This document shows, piece after piece, positions 34,801 to 45,364 of a stretch of 64,000 nt of DNA. The stretch lies in contig NC_073306.1 in NCBI RefSeq assembly GCF_027595985.1, positions 82,199,599 to 82,263,598 of the forward strand, in the 5' to 3' direction. Origin of the DNA: Sorex araneus (lineage: Eukaryota > Chordata > Mammalia > Eulipotyphla > Soricidae). A program made the translations under genes and the position numbers. The notes beneath the pieces are model-generated. The model was given only the letters and a program-made list of their open reading frames with translations, searched no databases and was not told the DNA's origin. Position 1 is the stretch's first letter. Every line of letters begins with the position of its first letter.

Positions 34801-37800
34801 ACTATCATTCTAGCTGCTGAGTGGGTAAAATTTCTTAATTTTTTTTTTTTGGTGCCACATCTGATGATGCTCAAGAGGTTATTCCTGGCTCTGCACTCAG
34901 GAGTCCATAAGGAATGTGGGATTGAACCTGGGTAGGCCACGTGCAAGGCTAGAACCTTAGCCACTGGTACTATCTCTCTGGCCCCTAAGTAAAATTTCTT
35001 TAAGCAAGCATTGCAGGGCCAAGTCCATGCAAAGAAAGAATCCCCTTAGTCTGTTTATTCTGAGAAGACCAAATAGTGAAATGTACTAGAACCAGGTCTC
35101 TCTACATTGAAAACTTTTACGAAACAGGGTCTGTCTAATCAGGTTTTAAACTAGGCAACTAAAGAAAGTCTGATGAATCACCAATCATGATGATTCATAT
35201 TAGGTGTTTATAGGCCCATAAAGAATCAGTATAGGTATCACTAAATGTGGCACCCAAACTGATTCTCTATGATATTCATGATATCAATGAAAAATATAAC
35301 AAGAACAGATGTTTTATGCTTTTTTTTTTTTTTTTTTTTTTTTTGGGTCACACCCAGCGATGCTCAGGGGTTACTCCTGGCTTTGCACTCAGGAATTACT
35401 CCTGGCAGTGCTTGGGGGACCATATGGGATGCCGGGGATCGAACCCGGGTCGGCCGCGTGCAAGGCAAACGCCCTACCCGCTGTGCTATCACTCCGGCCC
35501 CAAGAACAGATGTTTTAAAACAGACAGCTGGCTACAATGTGGAGGATGGATAGAAGGAGGGGGAGACTAGAGCAACAGCACAGCAGGTAGGGCATTTGCC
35601 TTGCACGCGACTGACCCAGGTTTGATTCCCAGCATCCCATATGGTCCCCTGAGCACCACTAGGGGTAATTCCTGAGTGCAGAGCCAGGAGTAACCCATGA
35701 GCATCGCCAGGTGTGGCCCAAAAAGGGGGAAAAAAAAAAAAAAAAAGAGGGCAGCCCCAGAGGCAAGGACTACTGAATAATTCAGATGAGTAGTAAAAAA
35801 TGCAGTCAAGAACAAAATGTACTTAATGAAGAGGGGCCGGAGCGATAGCACAGCGAGCAGGGCGTCTGCCTTGCATTTGGCTGACCTGGCTTGGATCCTG
35901 GTTCCCCATCTAGTCCCTGAGCCCACCAGGAGTGATCCCTGAGTGCAGCGCCAGGAGTGTAGAGCCAACTTCATACCCTGGGTGGGCATAGCTGGGTGTG
36001 GTAAAAAACAAACAAAAACAACAAAGACAAAAACCAAAGAGCTACTAGAGTATGAATCAACTAGATTTTCTTTTTTTTTTTTTTTCAACTAGATTTTCTT
36101 TTGAATGCACACTGAAAATCAATTTTTAGCACTTTTAGAATTTAACTGAGGATTTTAATTTAATGAAATAATTTATTTCTCTATCTTGAATAAAAGTTTG
36201 TTACAAATGATTCTCTCTTTCTGCTTTCATTATGCAAGGATTCTGCTTAAGTAAGAACTATTCATAAGCGGTACATTATCTTGATATGGAAATTCAGTTG
36301 ATATGGTAACCCAGTGAGAATTTGCAACCGTCTCTCTACACTGAAAATCTTTATAAAATAGTGTCTAACTGGACTTTACCCTAAACAGATAAAAACCATA
36401 CTAGACATTTGCATCATAAATGGTCATCTATTTTAAGAGAAAACCGAAAGCTCTTTCTAAACTAAAATCCATAGAATATGACCACTACAATTCTGTGTAC
36501 TTCATACCTGGAAGTATTTGGGGAAGCCATCCCTGTCATTTTTCTTATAAAACCTTTTTGGGTCCATGCTAGCTCTCATCTTCAGTGCTTTGAGATCATT
36601 TTTTAGTTCGTCTGTCAATTCTGGAGCTTTCATGCCAAACCAGCCATCACCTGCTGTTTTTTGTTTTTCTTTCTGAAATTCAGATATTAAAAAAATAATT
36701 AACCACCAGAATATAAATTATACAGCCCCCCCTCCCCTAAAAACACAGAAACTCCCACGAATTAAAAACATGATTATGAGCTAGTGGGACATCTCAACAG
36801 TTTCAATCCTGGGAACTACATGGTCGTCCCTCCCCCCTCCCTGCCCCGCCAGAAGTGACCCCTAGCCCTAAAGATACACAGGATGGTAGTAATAAAGATC
36901 CAAAGGCAACATAATGGGAGAACTGGTCTACATAACTGATTTGGGGGGAGGGGGATCCTGACTGTGGGGGTCCTTAGGACAGGGAGGAGGAACACTGGTG
37001 ATGGGGGTGGTGTGAGAATTACTTGCATAAGGTAAACTACAGAACCTCAATTTTAAAATAGTAACCCCTGCAGAGTGCTGCGTATACCCCCAAAACATCA
37101 CCTCCCCCAAAAAAGTGAGGTTATTTATTTTATAGTATGGGTTAGTCTCCAGAGTCATTTTTCATATAAGAAATGAAATAATGAGTGCTTTCTATGGTTT
37201 TGCACAGCATCATCAGCTTCATATATGGAGGCTCCTCAGTCTTTGATATTTTAGTAAAATGTACAAACTTGCTGGGAAGTAACTCATTAGCTTCAACTTT
37301 TACTGTGCAAACCAAGTTTATACAAAAGATAACATGGGAGAATGTTTGCAGTGGGCCGGGAAGTCAGCATAAAGGCTGGAGCACACATCCGCATGAGGTA
37401 GACACAGGTTCAATCACCAATACTGCATGGTCCCCCATACCACCTAGAGTGGCAAACTTGTGCAAATGCTTTCACTTTGAAGGTTCATCTATCATAGTTG
37501 AACCCCTAAGTGACATTAACACTTTTATTAGTTACACTCATAGTACAGAAATTGGTATTTTTAAAATTAAAATTGCTTGTTTTGGAAATTCCTAGAAAGA
37601 TATTTGTTTGCGTCATTCATGGGATAAATACTGAGTGTCTGCCGTGTGCCAGAATGTGCTATGTTAGTGACCAGGCATTATCTGAGCACTACCCTCATTT
37701 CCTACAAGCTCTTGGTAACTTCTTTATGGTTACTAACTGAAACAGCAGATTTAATAGATGAGGGCAGTGACTGTAACCTTTGGTGCATTACAAGTCAAGA

Positions 37801-40800
37801 AAAACACCACTATTCAATGCATCCCCAAGCTGTGAAGTCTCCAAAAGCAAGTTTATCTAAGTATTCATCAGGAATCCCTCGTAATCTATAGTAATTTTCT
37901 TTTACGATGGAAAATAAGTAATAAAACAACGTTAAGTAAGAGTCACCATACTCACCCTGCGTTTTTTCTGAAGTTGATACTGTGATTCACGGTATGGTGG
38001 GACAGTGTAGTTTTTCTCAAAATCAGGTGTGATGACAGCTTTCTGCAGAAGCTATTAAAACATTAAATCGGCTTTTAAAATAACATCAAAATATCATTTA
38101 AAGTATTTTTGCCTTATAGCAGGAATCCCCCTCCCCCCACTGAATACTACTACAATTACAGTAAACTTTGCTTGTGTAGGCTAAGATCCTCAGATGCTGA
38201 TGTGGTCTCAGCCTTAGTCACCTAACTCTTGAAAATACTGCTGAGCCTGCTAAACAGCTGCCACACAGAAATTCTGTATTATAGCCAAAGTTGTCAGACT
38301 TCAGCCTAGTAAAGGTGTGTGTTATAACTTATACATATAAGCTGTTGTTGACCTGGATTAGTAACACTTGGGGGGCTAACACCCAGTTCTAGAACACCAC
38401 TGAATAAGCCACGTGAATTACAACAATGGCTCCTTTATAGCAGGTTCTTTCTCTGACGAAGGACTACAGCTCTTAAAGTACACTCCAAAGTACTTTTTGG
38501 AGGAATCATTCTGCTTTTAGTTGAAAATAATGCCACTGGTGCACTGTATTCTCTCAAAAGCTTTGGATGCCGTGTTCAAAAAAACTGATGATCAAGCAAA
38601 TAGATTCTCTGAAACCAAAACCCTAGAGGAATGAAAAGGAACAACCTAAAAACTGTGAAGCAGGGCACTCTGAGCTGGGAGGAGTCCTTGAGTACTGCTA
38701 GGTGTGCCCCACTTCCCCCTCCCCGCACCCTGAAAAAGGATCAAGACCTAGTCATGATCTACCTGTAAACATCATTAGGAGACCACTGTGAAACAGTATC
38801 TGGGAACATCAGGTATGATCCCTGGCATTCCATATGGTACCATGAGCACCACTAGGAGTGCTCCCTAAGCACAGAGTCTTAAGACTGGACCCAAAAACCA
38901 AAAACAATAAATTAAAAACCTGGCTCAGGATGGATGGTTCCCTAGATTAACACCTTTGAGCAAATAGCAGAGTTAGCCTCTCTTGGGCTTTAATGTTCAG
39001 CCTATCAGAGAGTAACCTGCAAAAGAACTTCCTGCCTTTTCCTAAGGGAAGGTGGTATTAGAATGAAATCTTTTTCCTGTTTGCTACACCCAGAGATGCT
39101 GGGGAATAAAACGGTTCAAACCTAGGGCTCCTAAATTTAAAGCATGCACTCTAGCTCTTTGAGGTATCTCTCCGGCCCCAGTAATTTTCTTCTTGTCCCA
39201 CCCTCTGACTATAAAAATCTTCAATTTTAAGCACTGCCCTTGCAGAACCTTTCTACTTGCTAGAAAAGGATGCTAACGGATTTGGTAATCATTAATACAG
39301 CCAATTAGATCCCTGGTGAACATAAACAAAAAGTAGAGCAATTTAACACAAGAAACACAACCTTGTGATAACTGGTGGGTCCAAGGGCAATAGTGATCCT
39401 GTGTTTTTCAAGCTTTTTTTTGAAAAGAGGGCTTGCTTTTTGTTTTGGGGCTTCATGCAGAGGTAATGAGAAGCTATTCCCAGCTTGCTGTTGAGGGACC
39501 ACGTGGTGACAGTCTTAAGCCTGGTCCCCAGCATGCAGGGGATAAGTGTCCCACCTCCATCCCCAATACCAAGGGGTGTGGCCTGAGAAAAATAAAAAGA
39601 TTTGCAAGGGAAATAATTGGAGTACCTTAAGCCACCACAGTGTAGAAAATTCAGTTTTGTTTTTTTTTTTATCAAGGACTAATAATTTCTGGAAATGATT
39701 AGGTTGGCACTGTGAAAACCAATTAGGACATGTAATATAATTTACCTCATCTTTCTTTTTTTCCTTAATTTGTGTCAGGGTTTTCTTATTTGACTGTAGC
39801 TTATCTGCATTGATACTGATGTATAAACCACCCAGTTGCTTGATACTTAGACCAGGGTCTATGCTGCTGCTTGTCAACTTCAGGCTGAAAGAGAAATGAT
39901 TAAAGTAATTAGATAATGAAGTAATTAAGTGATCAAGTAATTAGATAAAACAGAAACAAAGAATGTATACAATTTTTGTTTTAGAAGAGATGCAACTTGG
40001 GACCTCATACAGCAAAGCATGTAAGCTATAATCCTAGTCAATTAAACAAATATATCTTTTTTATTGGTAAGGAACATGGAAAGGGATATGGCTCTGTAGT
40101 TAAAATGTATGCCTTGCAACCATGAGATCCTCAGCACCATATATACACAAATATATTGCATTTAAAAAATCATTTAGAATTCTGGGATGAATAAAATATA
40201 AAAACAAACTTTTGAGTAACACATGCAAATGTATTCCTCAAATTTCCTTAAAAGACTAAGATTTCATAAAGGATTCTGATGGAAAATTACAGAGGGGTAC
40301 TGGGCAACATTTGGCAATTCCTGCTACCTCACATGTAGTTAGTAAATATACATATCTCCAAAACAAAAGAGAAAGACAGGTTCTCCTTCCTATACTGAAC
40401 TTTCAAGTTAACCAAATTTAGGTTTGAGGTTTTTTTTGTAAATAAGGGCAACTATTAATGCCTATAAATCAGTGAGTTGTTTTTGCTTTTTTGGAGGAGG
40501 CCCAGAAGTCACATTTATTTTTTTATTTTTTTTTTTTTTTTTGCTTTTTGGGTCACACCTGGCAATGCACAGGGGTTACTCCTGGCTCTGCACTCAGGAA
40601 TCACCCCTGGCCGTGCTCAGGGGACCATATGGGATGCTGGGATTTGAACCCGGGTCGGCCGCGTGCAAGGCAAACGCCCTACCCGCTGTGCTATCTCTCC
40701 AGCCCCCAGAAGTCACATTTAGCCAATAGAGCTTGTGGCTGAATGCCAAAACTTGAGGATGCTTGGGCCCTGAGGTGCACGGGTGCCTCCAGGGTCACAC

Positions 40801-43800
40801 TCAGTGAGCTTGCGCAGCCACTAGGTGCTTCGTTCCTCAGGAAGGATGCCCTAATTGTGGCTCTATCTCCTGGCCCAAACATTACCTCTTTTCAACCAGC
40901 AATAGAGTGCCAGAACAATAGTAGAGTAAATAGGGTGCTCGCCTTGCATAAGGTTTAATCCCTGACATCCCTTAAGGCCCCCCAAGCACCACCAGGAGCG
41001 ATCCCTAAGCACAGAGCCAGAAGTAAGCTCTGAGCAGTTAGGTTTGCCCAAAACCCAAAAATAAATGAACAAAAAATAGGTGAGATTACAGGTAAGCCCA
41101 TGGCAGTATCTTCAATTATAATTTTTTACAACAAATAACAACTTAAGTATGTATCAAAGTTACTGGGGAAAAGGGGGAAGAACTTACAGTTTAGATTTTG
41201 TGTTATTGAGTAAGTCATCTTCATCACTAAACTCACTATCTTTACTTTGTTCATGGTCTGATGATTCTTCACTCTTTTCATCCTCATCCCCCTCTCTTTC
41301 TTCCTCATCTCTTTCTTCCTCAGTGGCAACAACCTCACTTGCCTTGTCTTCCCCATCCAAGTAAAAATTTTTACCAGAACTCAATCCAGGAGTTTTATCA
41401 ATTACAAATAAGGCATTGTCACATGACATATTTTCAGAGTCTCTAGTTAATGATTCTTGCTGACCACAACTGTCAACAAAACACACAGTATCCTCTTCAT
41501 CCTCACTGTCTTCAGACTGCTGGCTTTCATCACTGCTGAGAACTAATGAAATAGAACCATCTTTATTCTGAGGTGTGTCCAACTTCAAATTATGGAGCTC
41601 AGCATCACACTCAAAATCTGTATCCCTTTTTTCATATGTGGCTTCACCAACATCTATTATTGTACACTCTTCTTCATCACTCCCATCCTCCTCCACTTCT
41701 TTATCATCCCTACCCACTGCCATTTCTTCATCACTCCCACCCTCGTCCACTTCTTCATCACTCCCACCCTCGTCCACTTCTTCACTCCCACCCTCGTCCA
41801 CTTCTTTATCACCCCTACCCATCTCCATTTCTTCATCACTCCCACCCTCCTCCACTTCTTCATCACTCTCACTCCCATCCATTTCTTCATCACTCCCATG
41901 CTCATCCAATTCTTTCAGGTCACTTGATTTCACAGTGGTCATTCTTTCATCAGACCCTCTGTTCATTTTGGTTTCAAATGTTTTAGCTAATGACTTCATT
42001 ATTGTAGTACAGCTTGAATTTGAGGGTTCTGGTGTGATTTTGCTATCTGGGGGGGTTGAATGCCTTTGAGAAATTAACTGTTGCAAGTTAGTATTGTTAA
42101 GTTCAGACTGACTCTTTAACTGAGAATTCTTCACAATCTCTTTTTTACCATCTATTACTTCTTTGGCTTCTTTATCTAAAATCTTAGAATTCTGACTTGT
42201 TATTTCTTTAAGAGGTGCATCATTAGCTTCTTTTCCTCCTCCCATAATAAGAAGTTGGCATTTTTGTCCTGTTAGCTTTTCCCCTGAATTTCTGAGAAAC
42301 TTGTTATCAGAGGCACAATCATGAGATGTTTGTCTGGTATCTGAATCTCTTGAATTCACAGGTATTTCTTTGTTTGGCTTTTCATTTCTTAGTACTGTAT
42401 TTTGTTCCTCAGGCTGTAATTTCTGCATACTCCTAGTTGATCTCCTAGTTGCAATTCCAGAAAATGAAGAAACATCTGAGCATGATGACTCAGCATCAGA
42501 AATTGCTTCCACATATGATTCCTGACTTGGATTTATTAAGGATTTGGCGTTACTTCTTCTAGTCCTTGTAGATTTTACTGTGGAGGTCACAATTCTAGAG
42601 ATACCTGAAGTATGTGATTCTGCTTCAGAGACGACTTCCTCAGTATTAGACTGACTTATAGGAGCATCTTTCACTTTTTTCCTCACGCTAGGCGTCCGGG
42701 GGCATACAACTAAAATCTGCCTTCTCCTAGTTATTCTTAAAAATGTCTCCTGAACCTCAGACACAGAGGAACAATCGGACTCTGCTTCAGAGATCTCTCC
42801 TTCAATAGAGGGTTTGGTCCTTTCTAGTTGAGAACTTGTATTTCTGCTCTTTCTCATTCCGGACCTAGGAGGACTTTTTCGAATTGGACTTTGTTTCTCA
42901 GTGGTCTGAGCCTGCGATTCAGCAGTTCTTGGATCATTAGACTTAGTTTCTTTTCCACCTTCTGGATGTACTTCATTTCTTTTAGCTGCAGAATTCTGTA
43001 AGCCAGAAGAAAATACTGATCTTCAGGGAGGGGTTAAATGAGTGTGCAAGGTCAAAATTAGCATACAGTGCTTCAGAAGCAAGTTAGTGTCCAAGCATTG
43101 CAACTAACTGTATTCAAACCTTGGAGCAGTGCTGCTAGGTGTTTGAGCACCACAGACACATCAACCACCACCACCAACGAAGGTTAAGGGGCTGTTAGCA
43201 TTGCCCTGTAACCCTCAACAAATACTGAAAAGGACACTTAAATAAACGCAGTAAACAAAACACAAGTGCAACCACCACACTAGACATGGGGGTAGGGGGG
43301 TGGGAAAGTCCTCAACTTAAAATACTGGATCTGACTAGCTTTTGCAGGACTCTGTCTTATTCGCCCTGCGTAATGCCGGGAAGCAAAACCAATCGCTAAA
43401 AAAGGAAGTAATCTTCACCTCCAGTCAAAATATATTCAGCAGCTCCCCTCCCCGATCTGAGTGGCGGGGAACTGCAACCTGAGATCCAAGATACTGCAGA
43501 ATCGCCGTCTCAGGACAATGTGGAAGAACTACAATGAGCCCGCTTAAGTCTAAAGACTGACACCGAAGGGTTTTCACCGACACTCATTTTTTTTTCCCCC
43601 TTTTTGGGTCACGCCCAACAATGCTCAGGGTTACTCCTGGCGGACGATACGGGATGCCGGAGATCTAACCCAGGTTGGCCGCGTGCAAGGCAAATGCCCT
43701 ACCCGTCTCTACCGATACTCCTGAGTTTACACCCTGCCATCAGAAACAATCAGCGACGGGCGTCCTGGCGGTGTCCGCCTAGCCAAGGCCTGCGAGTCCC

Positions 43801-44170
43801 GCGTGGAAAAAGGGGCGTCTTTCTCCAAACACACTGGTTCACCCACGGTGGCCCAAACCCGCCAGCAGCAGCAAAGTGAAAGGCGACGGAGCCCAAGGAC
43901 CCCAGGCCGTCACCGCCGTGGTTTCCACCAAGTGCTGTCTGCAGACCCCACAGTGCAGAAGCCCGGGCCGGTCCCGTGCAGCCCCGCACCGCATGCTCAG
44001 ACCCTTCCCGCGCGCCCGCCCGGATCCTGGTGTTGCTTCGTTTCCTGGCACCGCTGTAGGAGCAACGAGTAGAGAAGGGGGGACCTCCCGGCTCCTACCT
44101 TCTGCCTTGAGTTTTCCGCCGGCGTTTTCTGGATGCTGGCCCGTGGCCGCGCCGACCTGGTAAGCACCAT
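28729..44170 (-). CDS. DNTTIP2: DNTTIP2, complete coding region in seven exons (gene span)
   Basis: Deoxynucleotidyltransferase terminal-interacting protein 2, a nucleolar protein. Its C-terminal Fcf2 domain belongs to the family needed for early pre-rRNA cleavages in the small-subunit processome; the human protein was also described as a TdT-interacting and estrogen-receptor-binding factor. Seven coding exons were assembled by eye: 44099-44170, 41188-42995, 39746-39884, 37956-38051, 36508-36672, 33524-33633 and 28729-28822. All introns are GT-AG and all phases agree, giving 2484 nt (827 residues plus stop); human is about 756. Order: basic N-terminus MVLTRSARPR, a long Ser/acidic low-complexity region with three SEAES/SDAES motifs, an acidic repeat (about residues 386-467), the Fcf2 domain (about 675-790) and a very basic C-terminus ending KKKKFRN. 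The extra length is mostly the acidic repeat. No inactivating change is seen. Confidence 0.95.
29463..29793 (-). mobile_element. Type A SINE followed by an older SINE
   Basis: 29463-29640 is a good copy ('gtcacacccagcaatgctca' to 'gctattgctccagccc'); 29661-29793 is a worn copy in the same orientation. Both are in DNTTIP2 intron 6. Confidence 0.85.
30147..30425 (+). mobile_element. Two old SINEs
   Basis: 30147-30312 ('gggctggagagaagtacagc') and a copy with an internal deletion at 30335-30425. Confidence 0.8.
30519..31772 (+). mobile_element. Nested pair of L1 3' ends within one target duplication
   Basis: The first is an L1 3'UTR end (30519-30855) with an A-rich tail. The second is a 5'-truncated L1 (about 30860-31772) with the end of ORF2 (for example TTEYYAAVRRDEVMKFAYKW), a 3'UTR, AATAAAA and poly(A). 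An 18-bp perfect duplication 'aagaataagctcatattc' (30501-30518 and 31773-31790) encloses both. Most simply the second inserted into the A-tail of the first. Confidence 0.88.
31828..31990 (+). mobile_element. Type A SINE
   Basis: 'ggggctggaatgatagtata' to 'ccaggtgtgactcccccc'. Confidence 0.9.
32010..33270. other. DNTTIP2 intron 6 sequence with one old SINE
   Basis: Old minus-orientation SINE at 32368-32505 ('ggtcacatcctacaatgctc'); the rest is unassigned, with no exon signals. Confidence 0.5.
33271..33425 (+). mobile_element. Type A SINE, older
   Basis: 'ggtgctggagtgacagtaca' to 'gctggatgtgggcctcac', ending about 100 bp from DNTTIP2 exon 6. Confidence 0.85.
33524..33633 (-). CDS. DNTTIP2: DNTTIP2 coding exon 6
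   Basis: 110 nt, IGTIADNPADFYHSRIPKKQ then RKRTIVEELLADSEFR plus two bases of the next Arg codon. Acceptor TTTATAG, donor AGAAG|GTATCAG. This is the end of the Fcf2 domain with a basic patch. Confidence 0.94.
33754..33993 (-). mobile_element. Type B SINE with RTE-like tail
   Basis: Complement of tail 'tcatcccgtttctcatcgat', internal module and head ending 'gctatggctccagccc'. Flanks 'aagcttgtattat' (33741-33753) and 'aagtttgtattat' (33994-34006) form a 13-bp duplication with one change. Confidence 0.93.
34010..34370. other. DNTTIP2 intron 6, unassigned
   Basis: AT-rich, nothing recognised between SINEs. Confidence 0.3.
34371..34984. mobile_element. Three old SINEs
   Basis: 34371-34520 plus; 34682-34815 minus ('acattcagtggtactcaggg'); 34838-34984 minus ('ggtgccacatctgatgatgc'). 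Confidence 0.75.
35319..35501 (-). mobile_element. Young type A SINE
   Basis: Long T-run, 'gggtcacacccagcgatgct' to 'gctatcactccggcccc', flanked by 'aagaacagatgtttta' copies (about 35300 and 35502), a target duplication. Confidence 0.95.
35562..36010 (+). mobile_element. Two type A SINEs
   Basis: 35562-35745 ('gactagagcaacagcacagc', poly(A) end) and 35836-36010 ('gccggagcgatagcacagcg'). Confidence 0.9.
36508..36672 (-). CDS. DNTTIP2: DNTTIP2 coding exon 5 (core of Fcf2 domain)
   Basis: 165 nt (55 codons). Carries the family signature GDGWFGMKAPELTDELKNDL followed by LKMRASMDPKRFYKKNDRDG. This W-F-x-M-x-A-P-E-L-T / M-R-x-x-x-D-P-K-R-F-Y-K pattern defines Fcf2-type pre-rRNA processing proteins. 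Acceptor TTTCAG and donor CAG|GTATGA. Confidence 0.95.
37600..37870. mobile_element. Possible MIR/L2-like fragment
   Basis: 'tactgagtgtctgccgtgtgccag' and a following 'gatgagggcagtgactgtaac' look like old mammalian-wide repeat; weak. Confidence 0.35.
37956..38051 (-). CDS. DNTTIP2: DNTTIP2 coding exon 4
   Basis: 96 nt (32 codons), LLQKAVITPDFEKNYTVPPY and then RESQYQLQKKRR. The acceptor is TTAATAG and the donor AGG|GTGAGT. It starts the Fcf2 region. Confidence 0.93.
38795..39180. mobile_element. Two old SINE fragments
   Basis: 38795-38895 plus ('ctggcattccatatggtacc') and 39080-39180 minus (ending 'gaggtatctctccggcccc'). Confidence 0.6.
39746..39884 (-). CDS. DNTTIP2: DNTTIP2 coding exon 3
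   Basis: 139 nt; completes the split Leu codon and encodes LKLTSSSIDPGLSIKQLGGL and then DKLQSNKKTLTQIKEKKKDE. The acceptor is TTTCAG before 39884 and the donor is GAG|GTAAAT after 39746; it ends in phase 0. Nearly identical to the human exon as remembered. Confidence 0.93.
40518..40704 (-). mobile_element. Young type A SINE with 17-bp target duplication
   Basis: T-run, 'gggtcacacctggcaatgca' to 'gctatctctccagcc'. The perfect duplication 'cccagaagtcacattta' lies at 40501-40517 and 40705-40721. It split an older element in DNTTIP2 intron 2. Confidence 0.95.
40905..41062 (+). mobile_element. Old SINE
   Basis: 'gagtgccagaacaatagtag' to 'aggtttgcccaaaaccc', about 120 bp from exon 2. Confidence 0.75.
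41188..42995 (-). CDS. DNTTIP2: DNTTIP2 coding exon 2 (large acidic exon)
   Basis: This 1808-nt exon runs from the acceptor CTTACAG|AATTCT (begins N-S-A-A-K-R) to the donor AAACT|GTAAGTT, leaving two bases of a split Leu codon. It encodes about residues 25-627. Recognisable pieces are TRRRQILVVC, VSEAESHTSGISRIV, ISDAESSCSDVSSFSG, SQRHSTPP, VLSSDESQQSEDSEDEED and the acidic stretch before NNTKSKL. The open frame extends past the first in-exon Met (42857) up to the acceptor, so that Met is not the start. It contains the expanded GSDEE repeat described separately. Confidence 0.93.
41665..41915 (-). repeat. In-frame acidic minisatellite inside DNTTIP2 exon 2
   Basis: About eight imperfect units of 21-30 bp encoding variants of GGSDEEVDE with GRxDKEV spacers. 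All units are multiples of three, so the frame is kept. Confidence 0.9.
43587..43712 (-). mobile_element. Type A SINE with internal deletion
   Basis: 'gggtcacgcccaacaatgct' to 'caaatgccctacccg', lacking part of the body; in DNTTIP2 intron 1. Confidence 0.85.
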
Positions 44171-44400
44171 CTTGCCGGCTTCCCGGCAGCTGACCCGGCT
44201 GGCGGCCGGCTGTGCTGGCGCCCCGGAAGTGCGTCGTAGCAGCGGCGCGCGGGTTTTGCGTGCAGTATCGGAACTCGCGAGAGTTTGTACTTGGCTCCGC
44301 CCCGCCCACTCAGGCTCGAGTTGTGTGGTTTCCCCCGGATCCGCTCTCGGAGGCTAGTGCAGAGACCGACCTGCTGGTGTGGGTGGTCTGTGCAGGGATG
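43900..44400 (-). promoter_or_regulatory. DNTTIP2: DNTTIP2 CpG-island promoter
   Basis: A GC- and CpG-rich block surrounds exon 1. Just upstream of the ATG there is an ETS/GABP-type site CCGGAAGTG (about 44223-44231), a palindromic CTCGCGAG core close to the TCTCGCGAGA element (44274-44281) and GC boxes near 44295-44310. There is no TATA box. This is the usual layout of a housekeeping promoter; the exact start site cannot be read. Confidence 0.65.
44099..44170 (-). CDS. DNTTIP2: DNTTIP2 coding exon 1
   Basis: Encodes residues 1-24, MVLTRSARPRASIQ onward, closely matching the remembered human N-terminus. The ATG is at 44170-44168. The donor follows AAG at 44099 (AAG|GTAGGA) and leaves phase 0. 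It lies inside a CpG island, as expected for a first exon. Confidence 0.9.
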
Positions 44401-44467
44401 CTCGGGCTCACAGAGGACAAGGGATGGGAGAACGGCATCTCTACCCCACGGAGCTTGTCTTCTCTTG

Positions 44468-44855
44468 TGTATAGCACTTTTTTTTTAATTGAATCACCGA
44501 TCGAGCATTACAAAATTGTACAAAACTGATTGCGTTTCAGTTACAGTGTTACAACACCCATCCCTCCACCAGTGTAATTTCCCAGTTCCAGTATCCCCAC
44601 TTTCCTTCCCACCCTCTCTCATTTTGGGCATTATGGTTTGTGATACAGATGCTGAAAGATTATCATGTATATCCTTTTACCGGCTTTTAAGACTTAGTTC
44701 TTGTCCAGAAGTTACCATTTCTAATTAGTGTTGTCATAGTGGATCCTCTAGCTTACCTACCATCCATCTCCCACGTCATTGACCAACCATTGACCAGTCC
44801 TCCTGGCCCGTTTTCCTTGGCATTGGGTATTAGTGTCATACTGGTACAGCAATTC
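44468..44855 (-). mobile_element. L1 3'UTR (antisense)
   Basis: Poly(T), 'aattgaatcaccgatcgagc', 'tttcagttacagtgttacaa' and 'cagtcctcctggcccgtttt'; same lineage as the L1 at position 1. Confidence 0.85.
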
Positions 44856-44859
44856 TTAA

Positions 44860-45360
44860 GGTAGCAATGGGTGTGGCTACATGAGACGTGCATTATTTTA
44901 TAATACTTTATTTCCCCCAAAGTACTTTTGTTTTACTTGTGATGTTAAATATAAGTAAAGGCTTAGTGGAGTTAATGGTTAGGTCTCAGAAACAGACACT
45001 AAAGGCCAAGAAAGGACAGCCTCTAAAGGGTGAGATGTGGAGTGGGGATTGGAAATAAGCAAAACAGAAATGTTCAAGTGTGAAGGAAAGAGATATCTGT
45101 ATTTCTTTATATGTCTTGTATGTTTGATGTAAAGGGAAGAGAATGCCCAGCATGAGAAGTCTTTTTATTCTTGTTTTCATTGAAGGTTGGAGTGCTGGAA
45201 TACTCTGTATTGGTTACTTAAGGGAAGGAAAGTTACAAGGGATACTGTTGTAGGTGGGTAAAGACAGTATCTCACCAAATCTTTACTTCTTTGGTGGAAG
45301 GCTAGGGAGCGAGTGGGATGCATGTGGTGTCAGGATTCAGCTAACACCTTACCCATTCAG
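44860..45360. other. Intergenic, unassigned
   Basis: Single-copy sequence between the DNTTIP2 promoter L1 and the SINE cluster; no gene seen. Confidence 0.3.
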
Positions 45361-45364
45361 TAGT

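Noticed and set aside
35247-35570. Recurring peptide 'LLLALHSGITPG' or 'GYSWLCTQELLLAVL' in many places
   Set aside because: These are translations of the type A SINE in different frames, not a protein family.
38540-38620. Possible box C/D snoRNA (TGATGAT followed by CTGA) in DNTTIP2 intron 3
   Set aside because: The boxes are only about 25 nt apart, there is no terminal stem, and no second box pair.
41573-42069. Antisense open frames with LHHSHPPPLL-type repeats over DNTTIP2 exon 2
   Set aside because: They are the complement of the acidic coding minisatellite; the sense strand explains the sequence completely.
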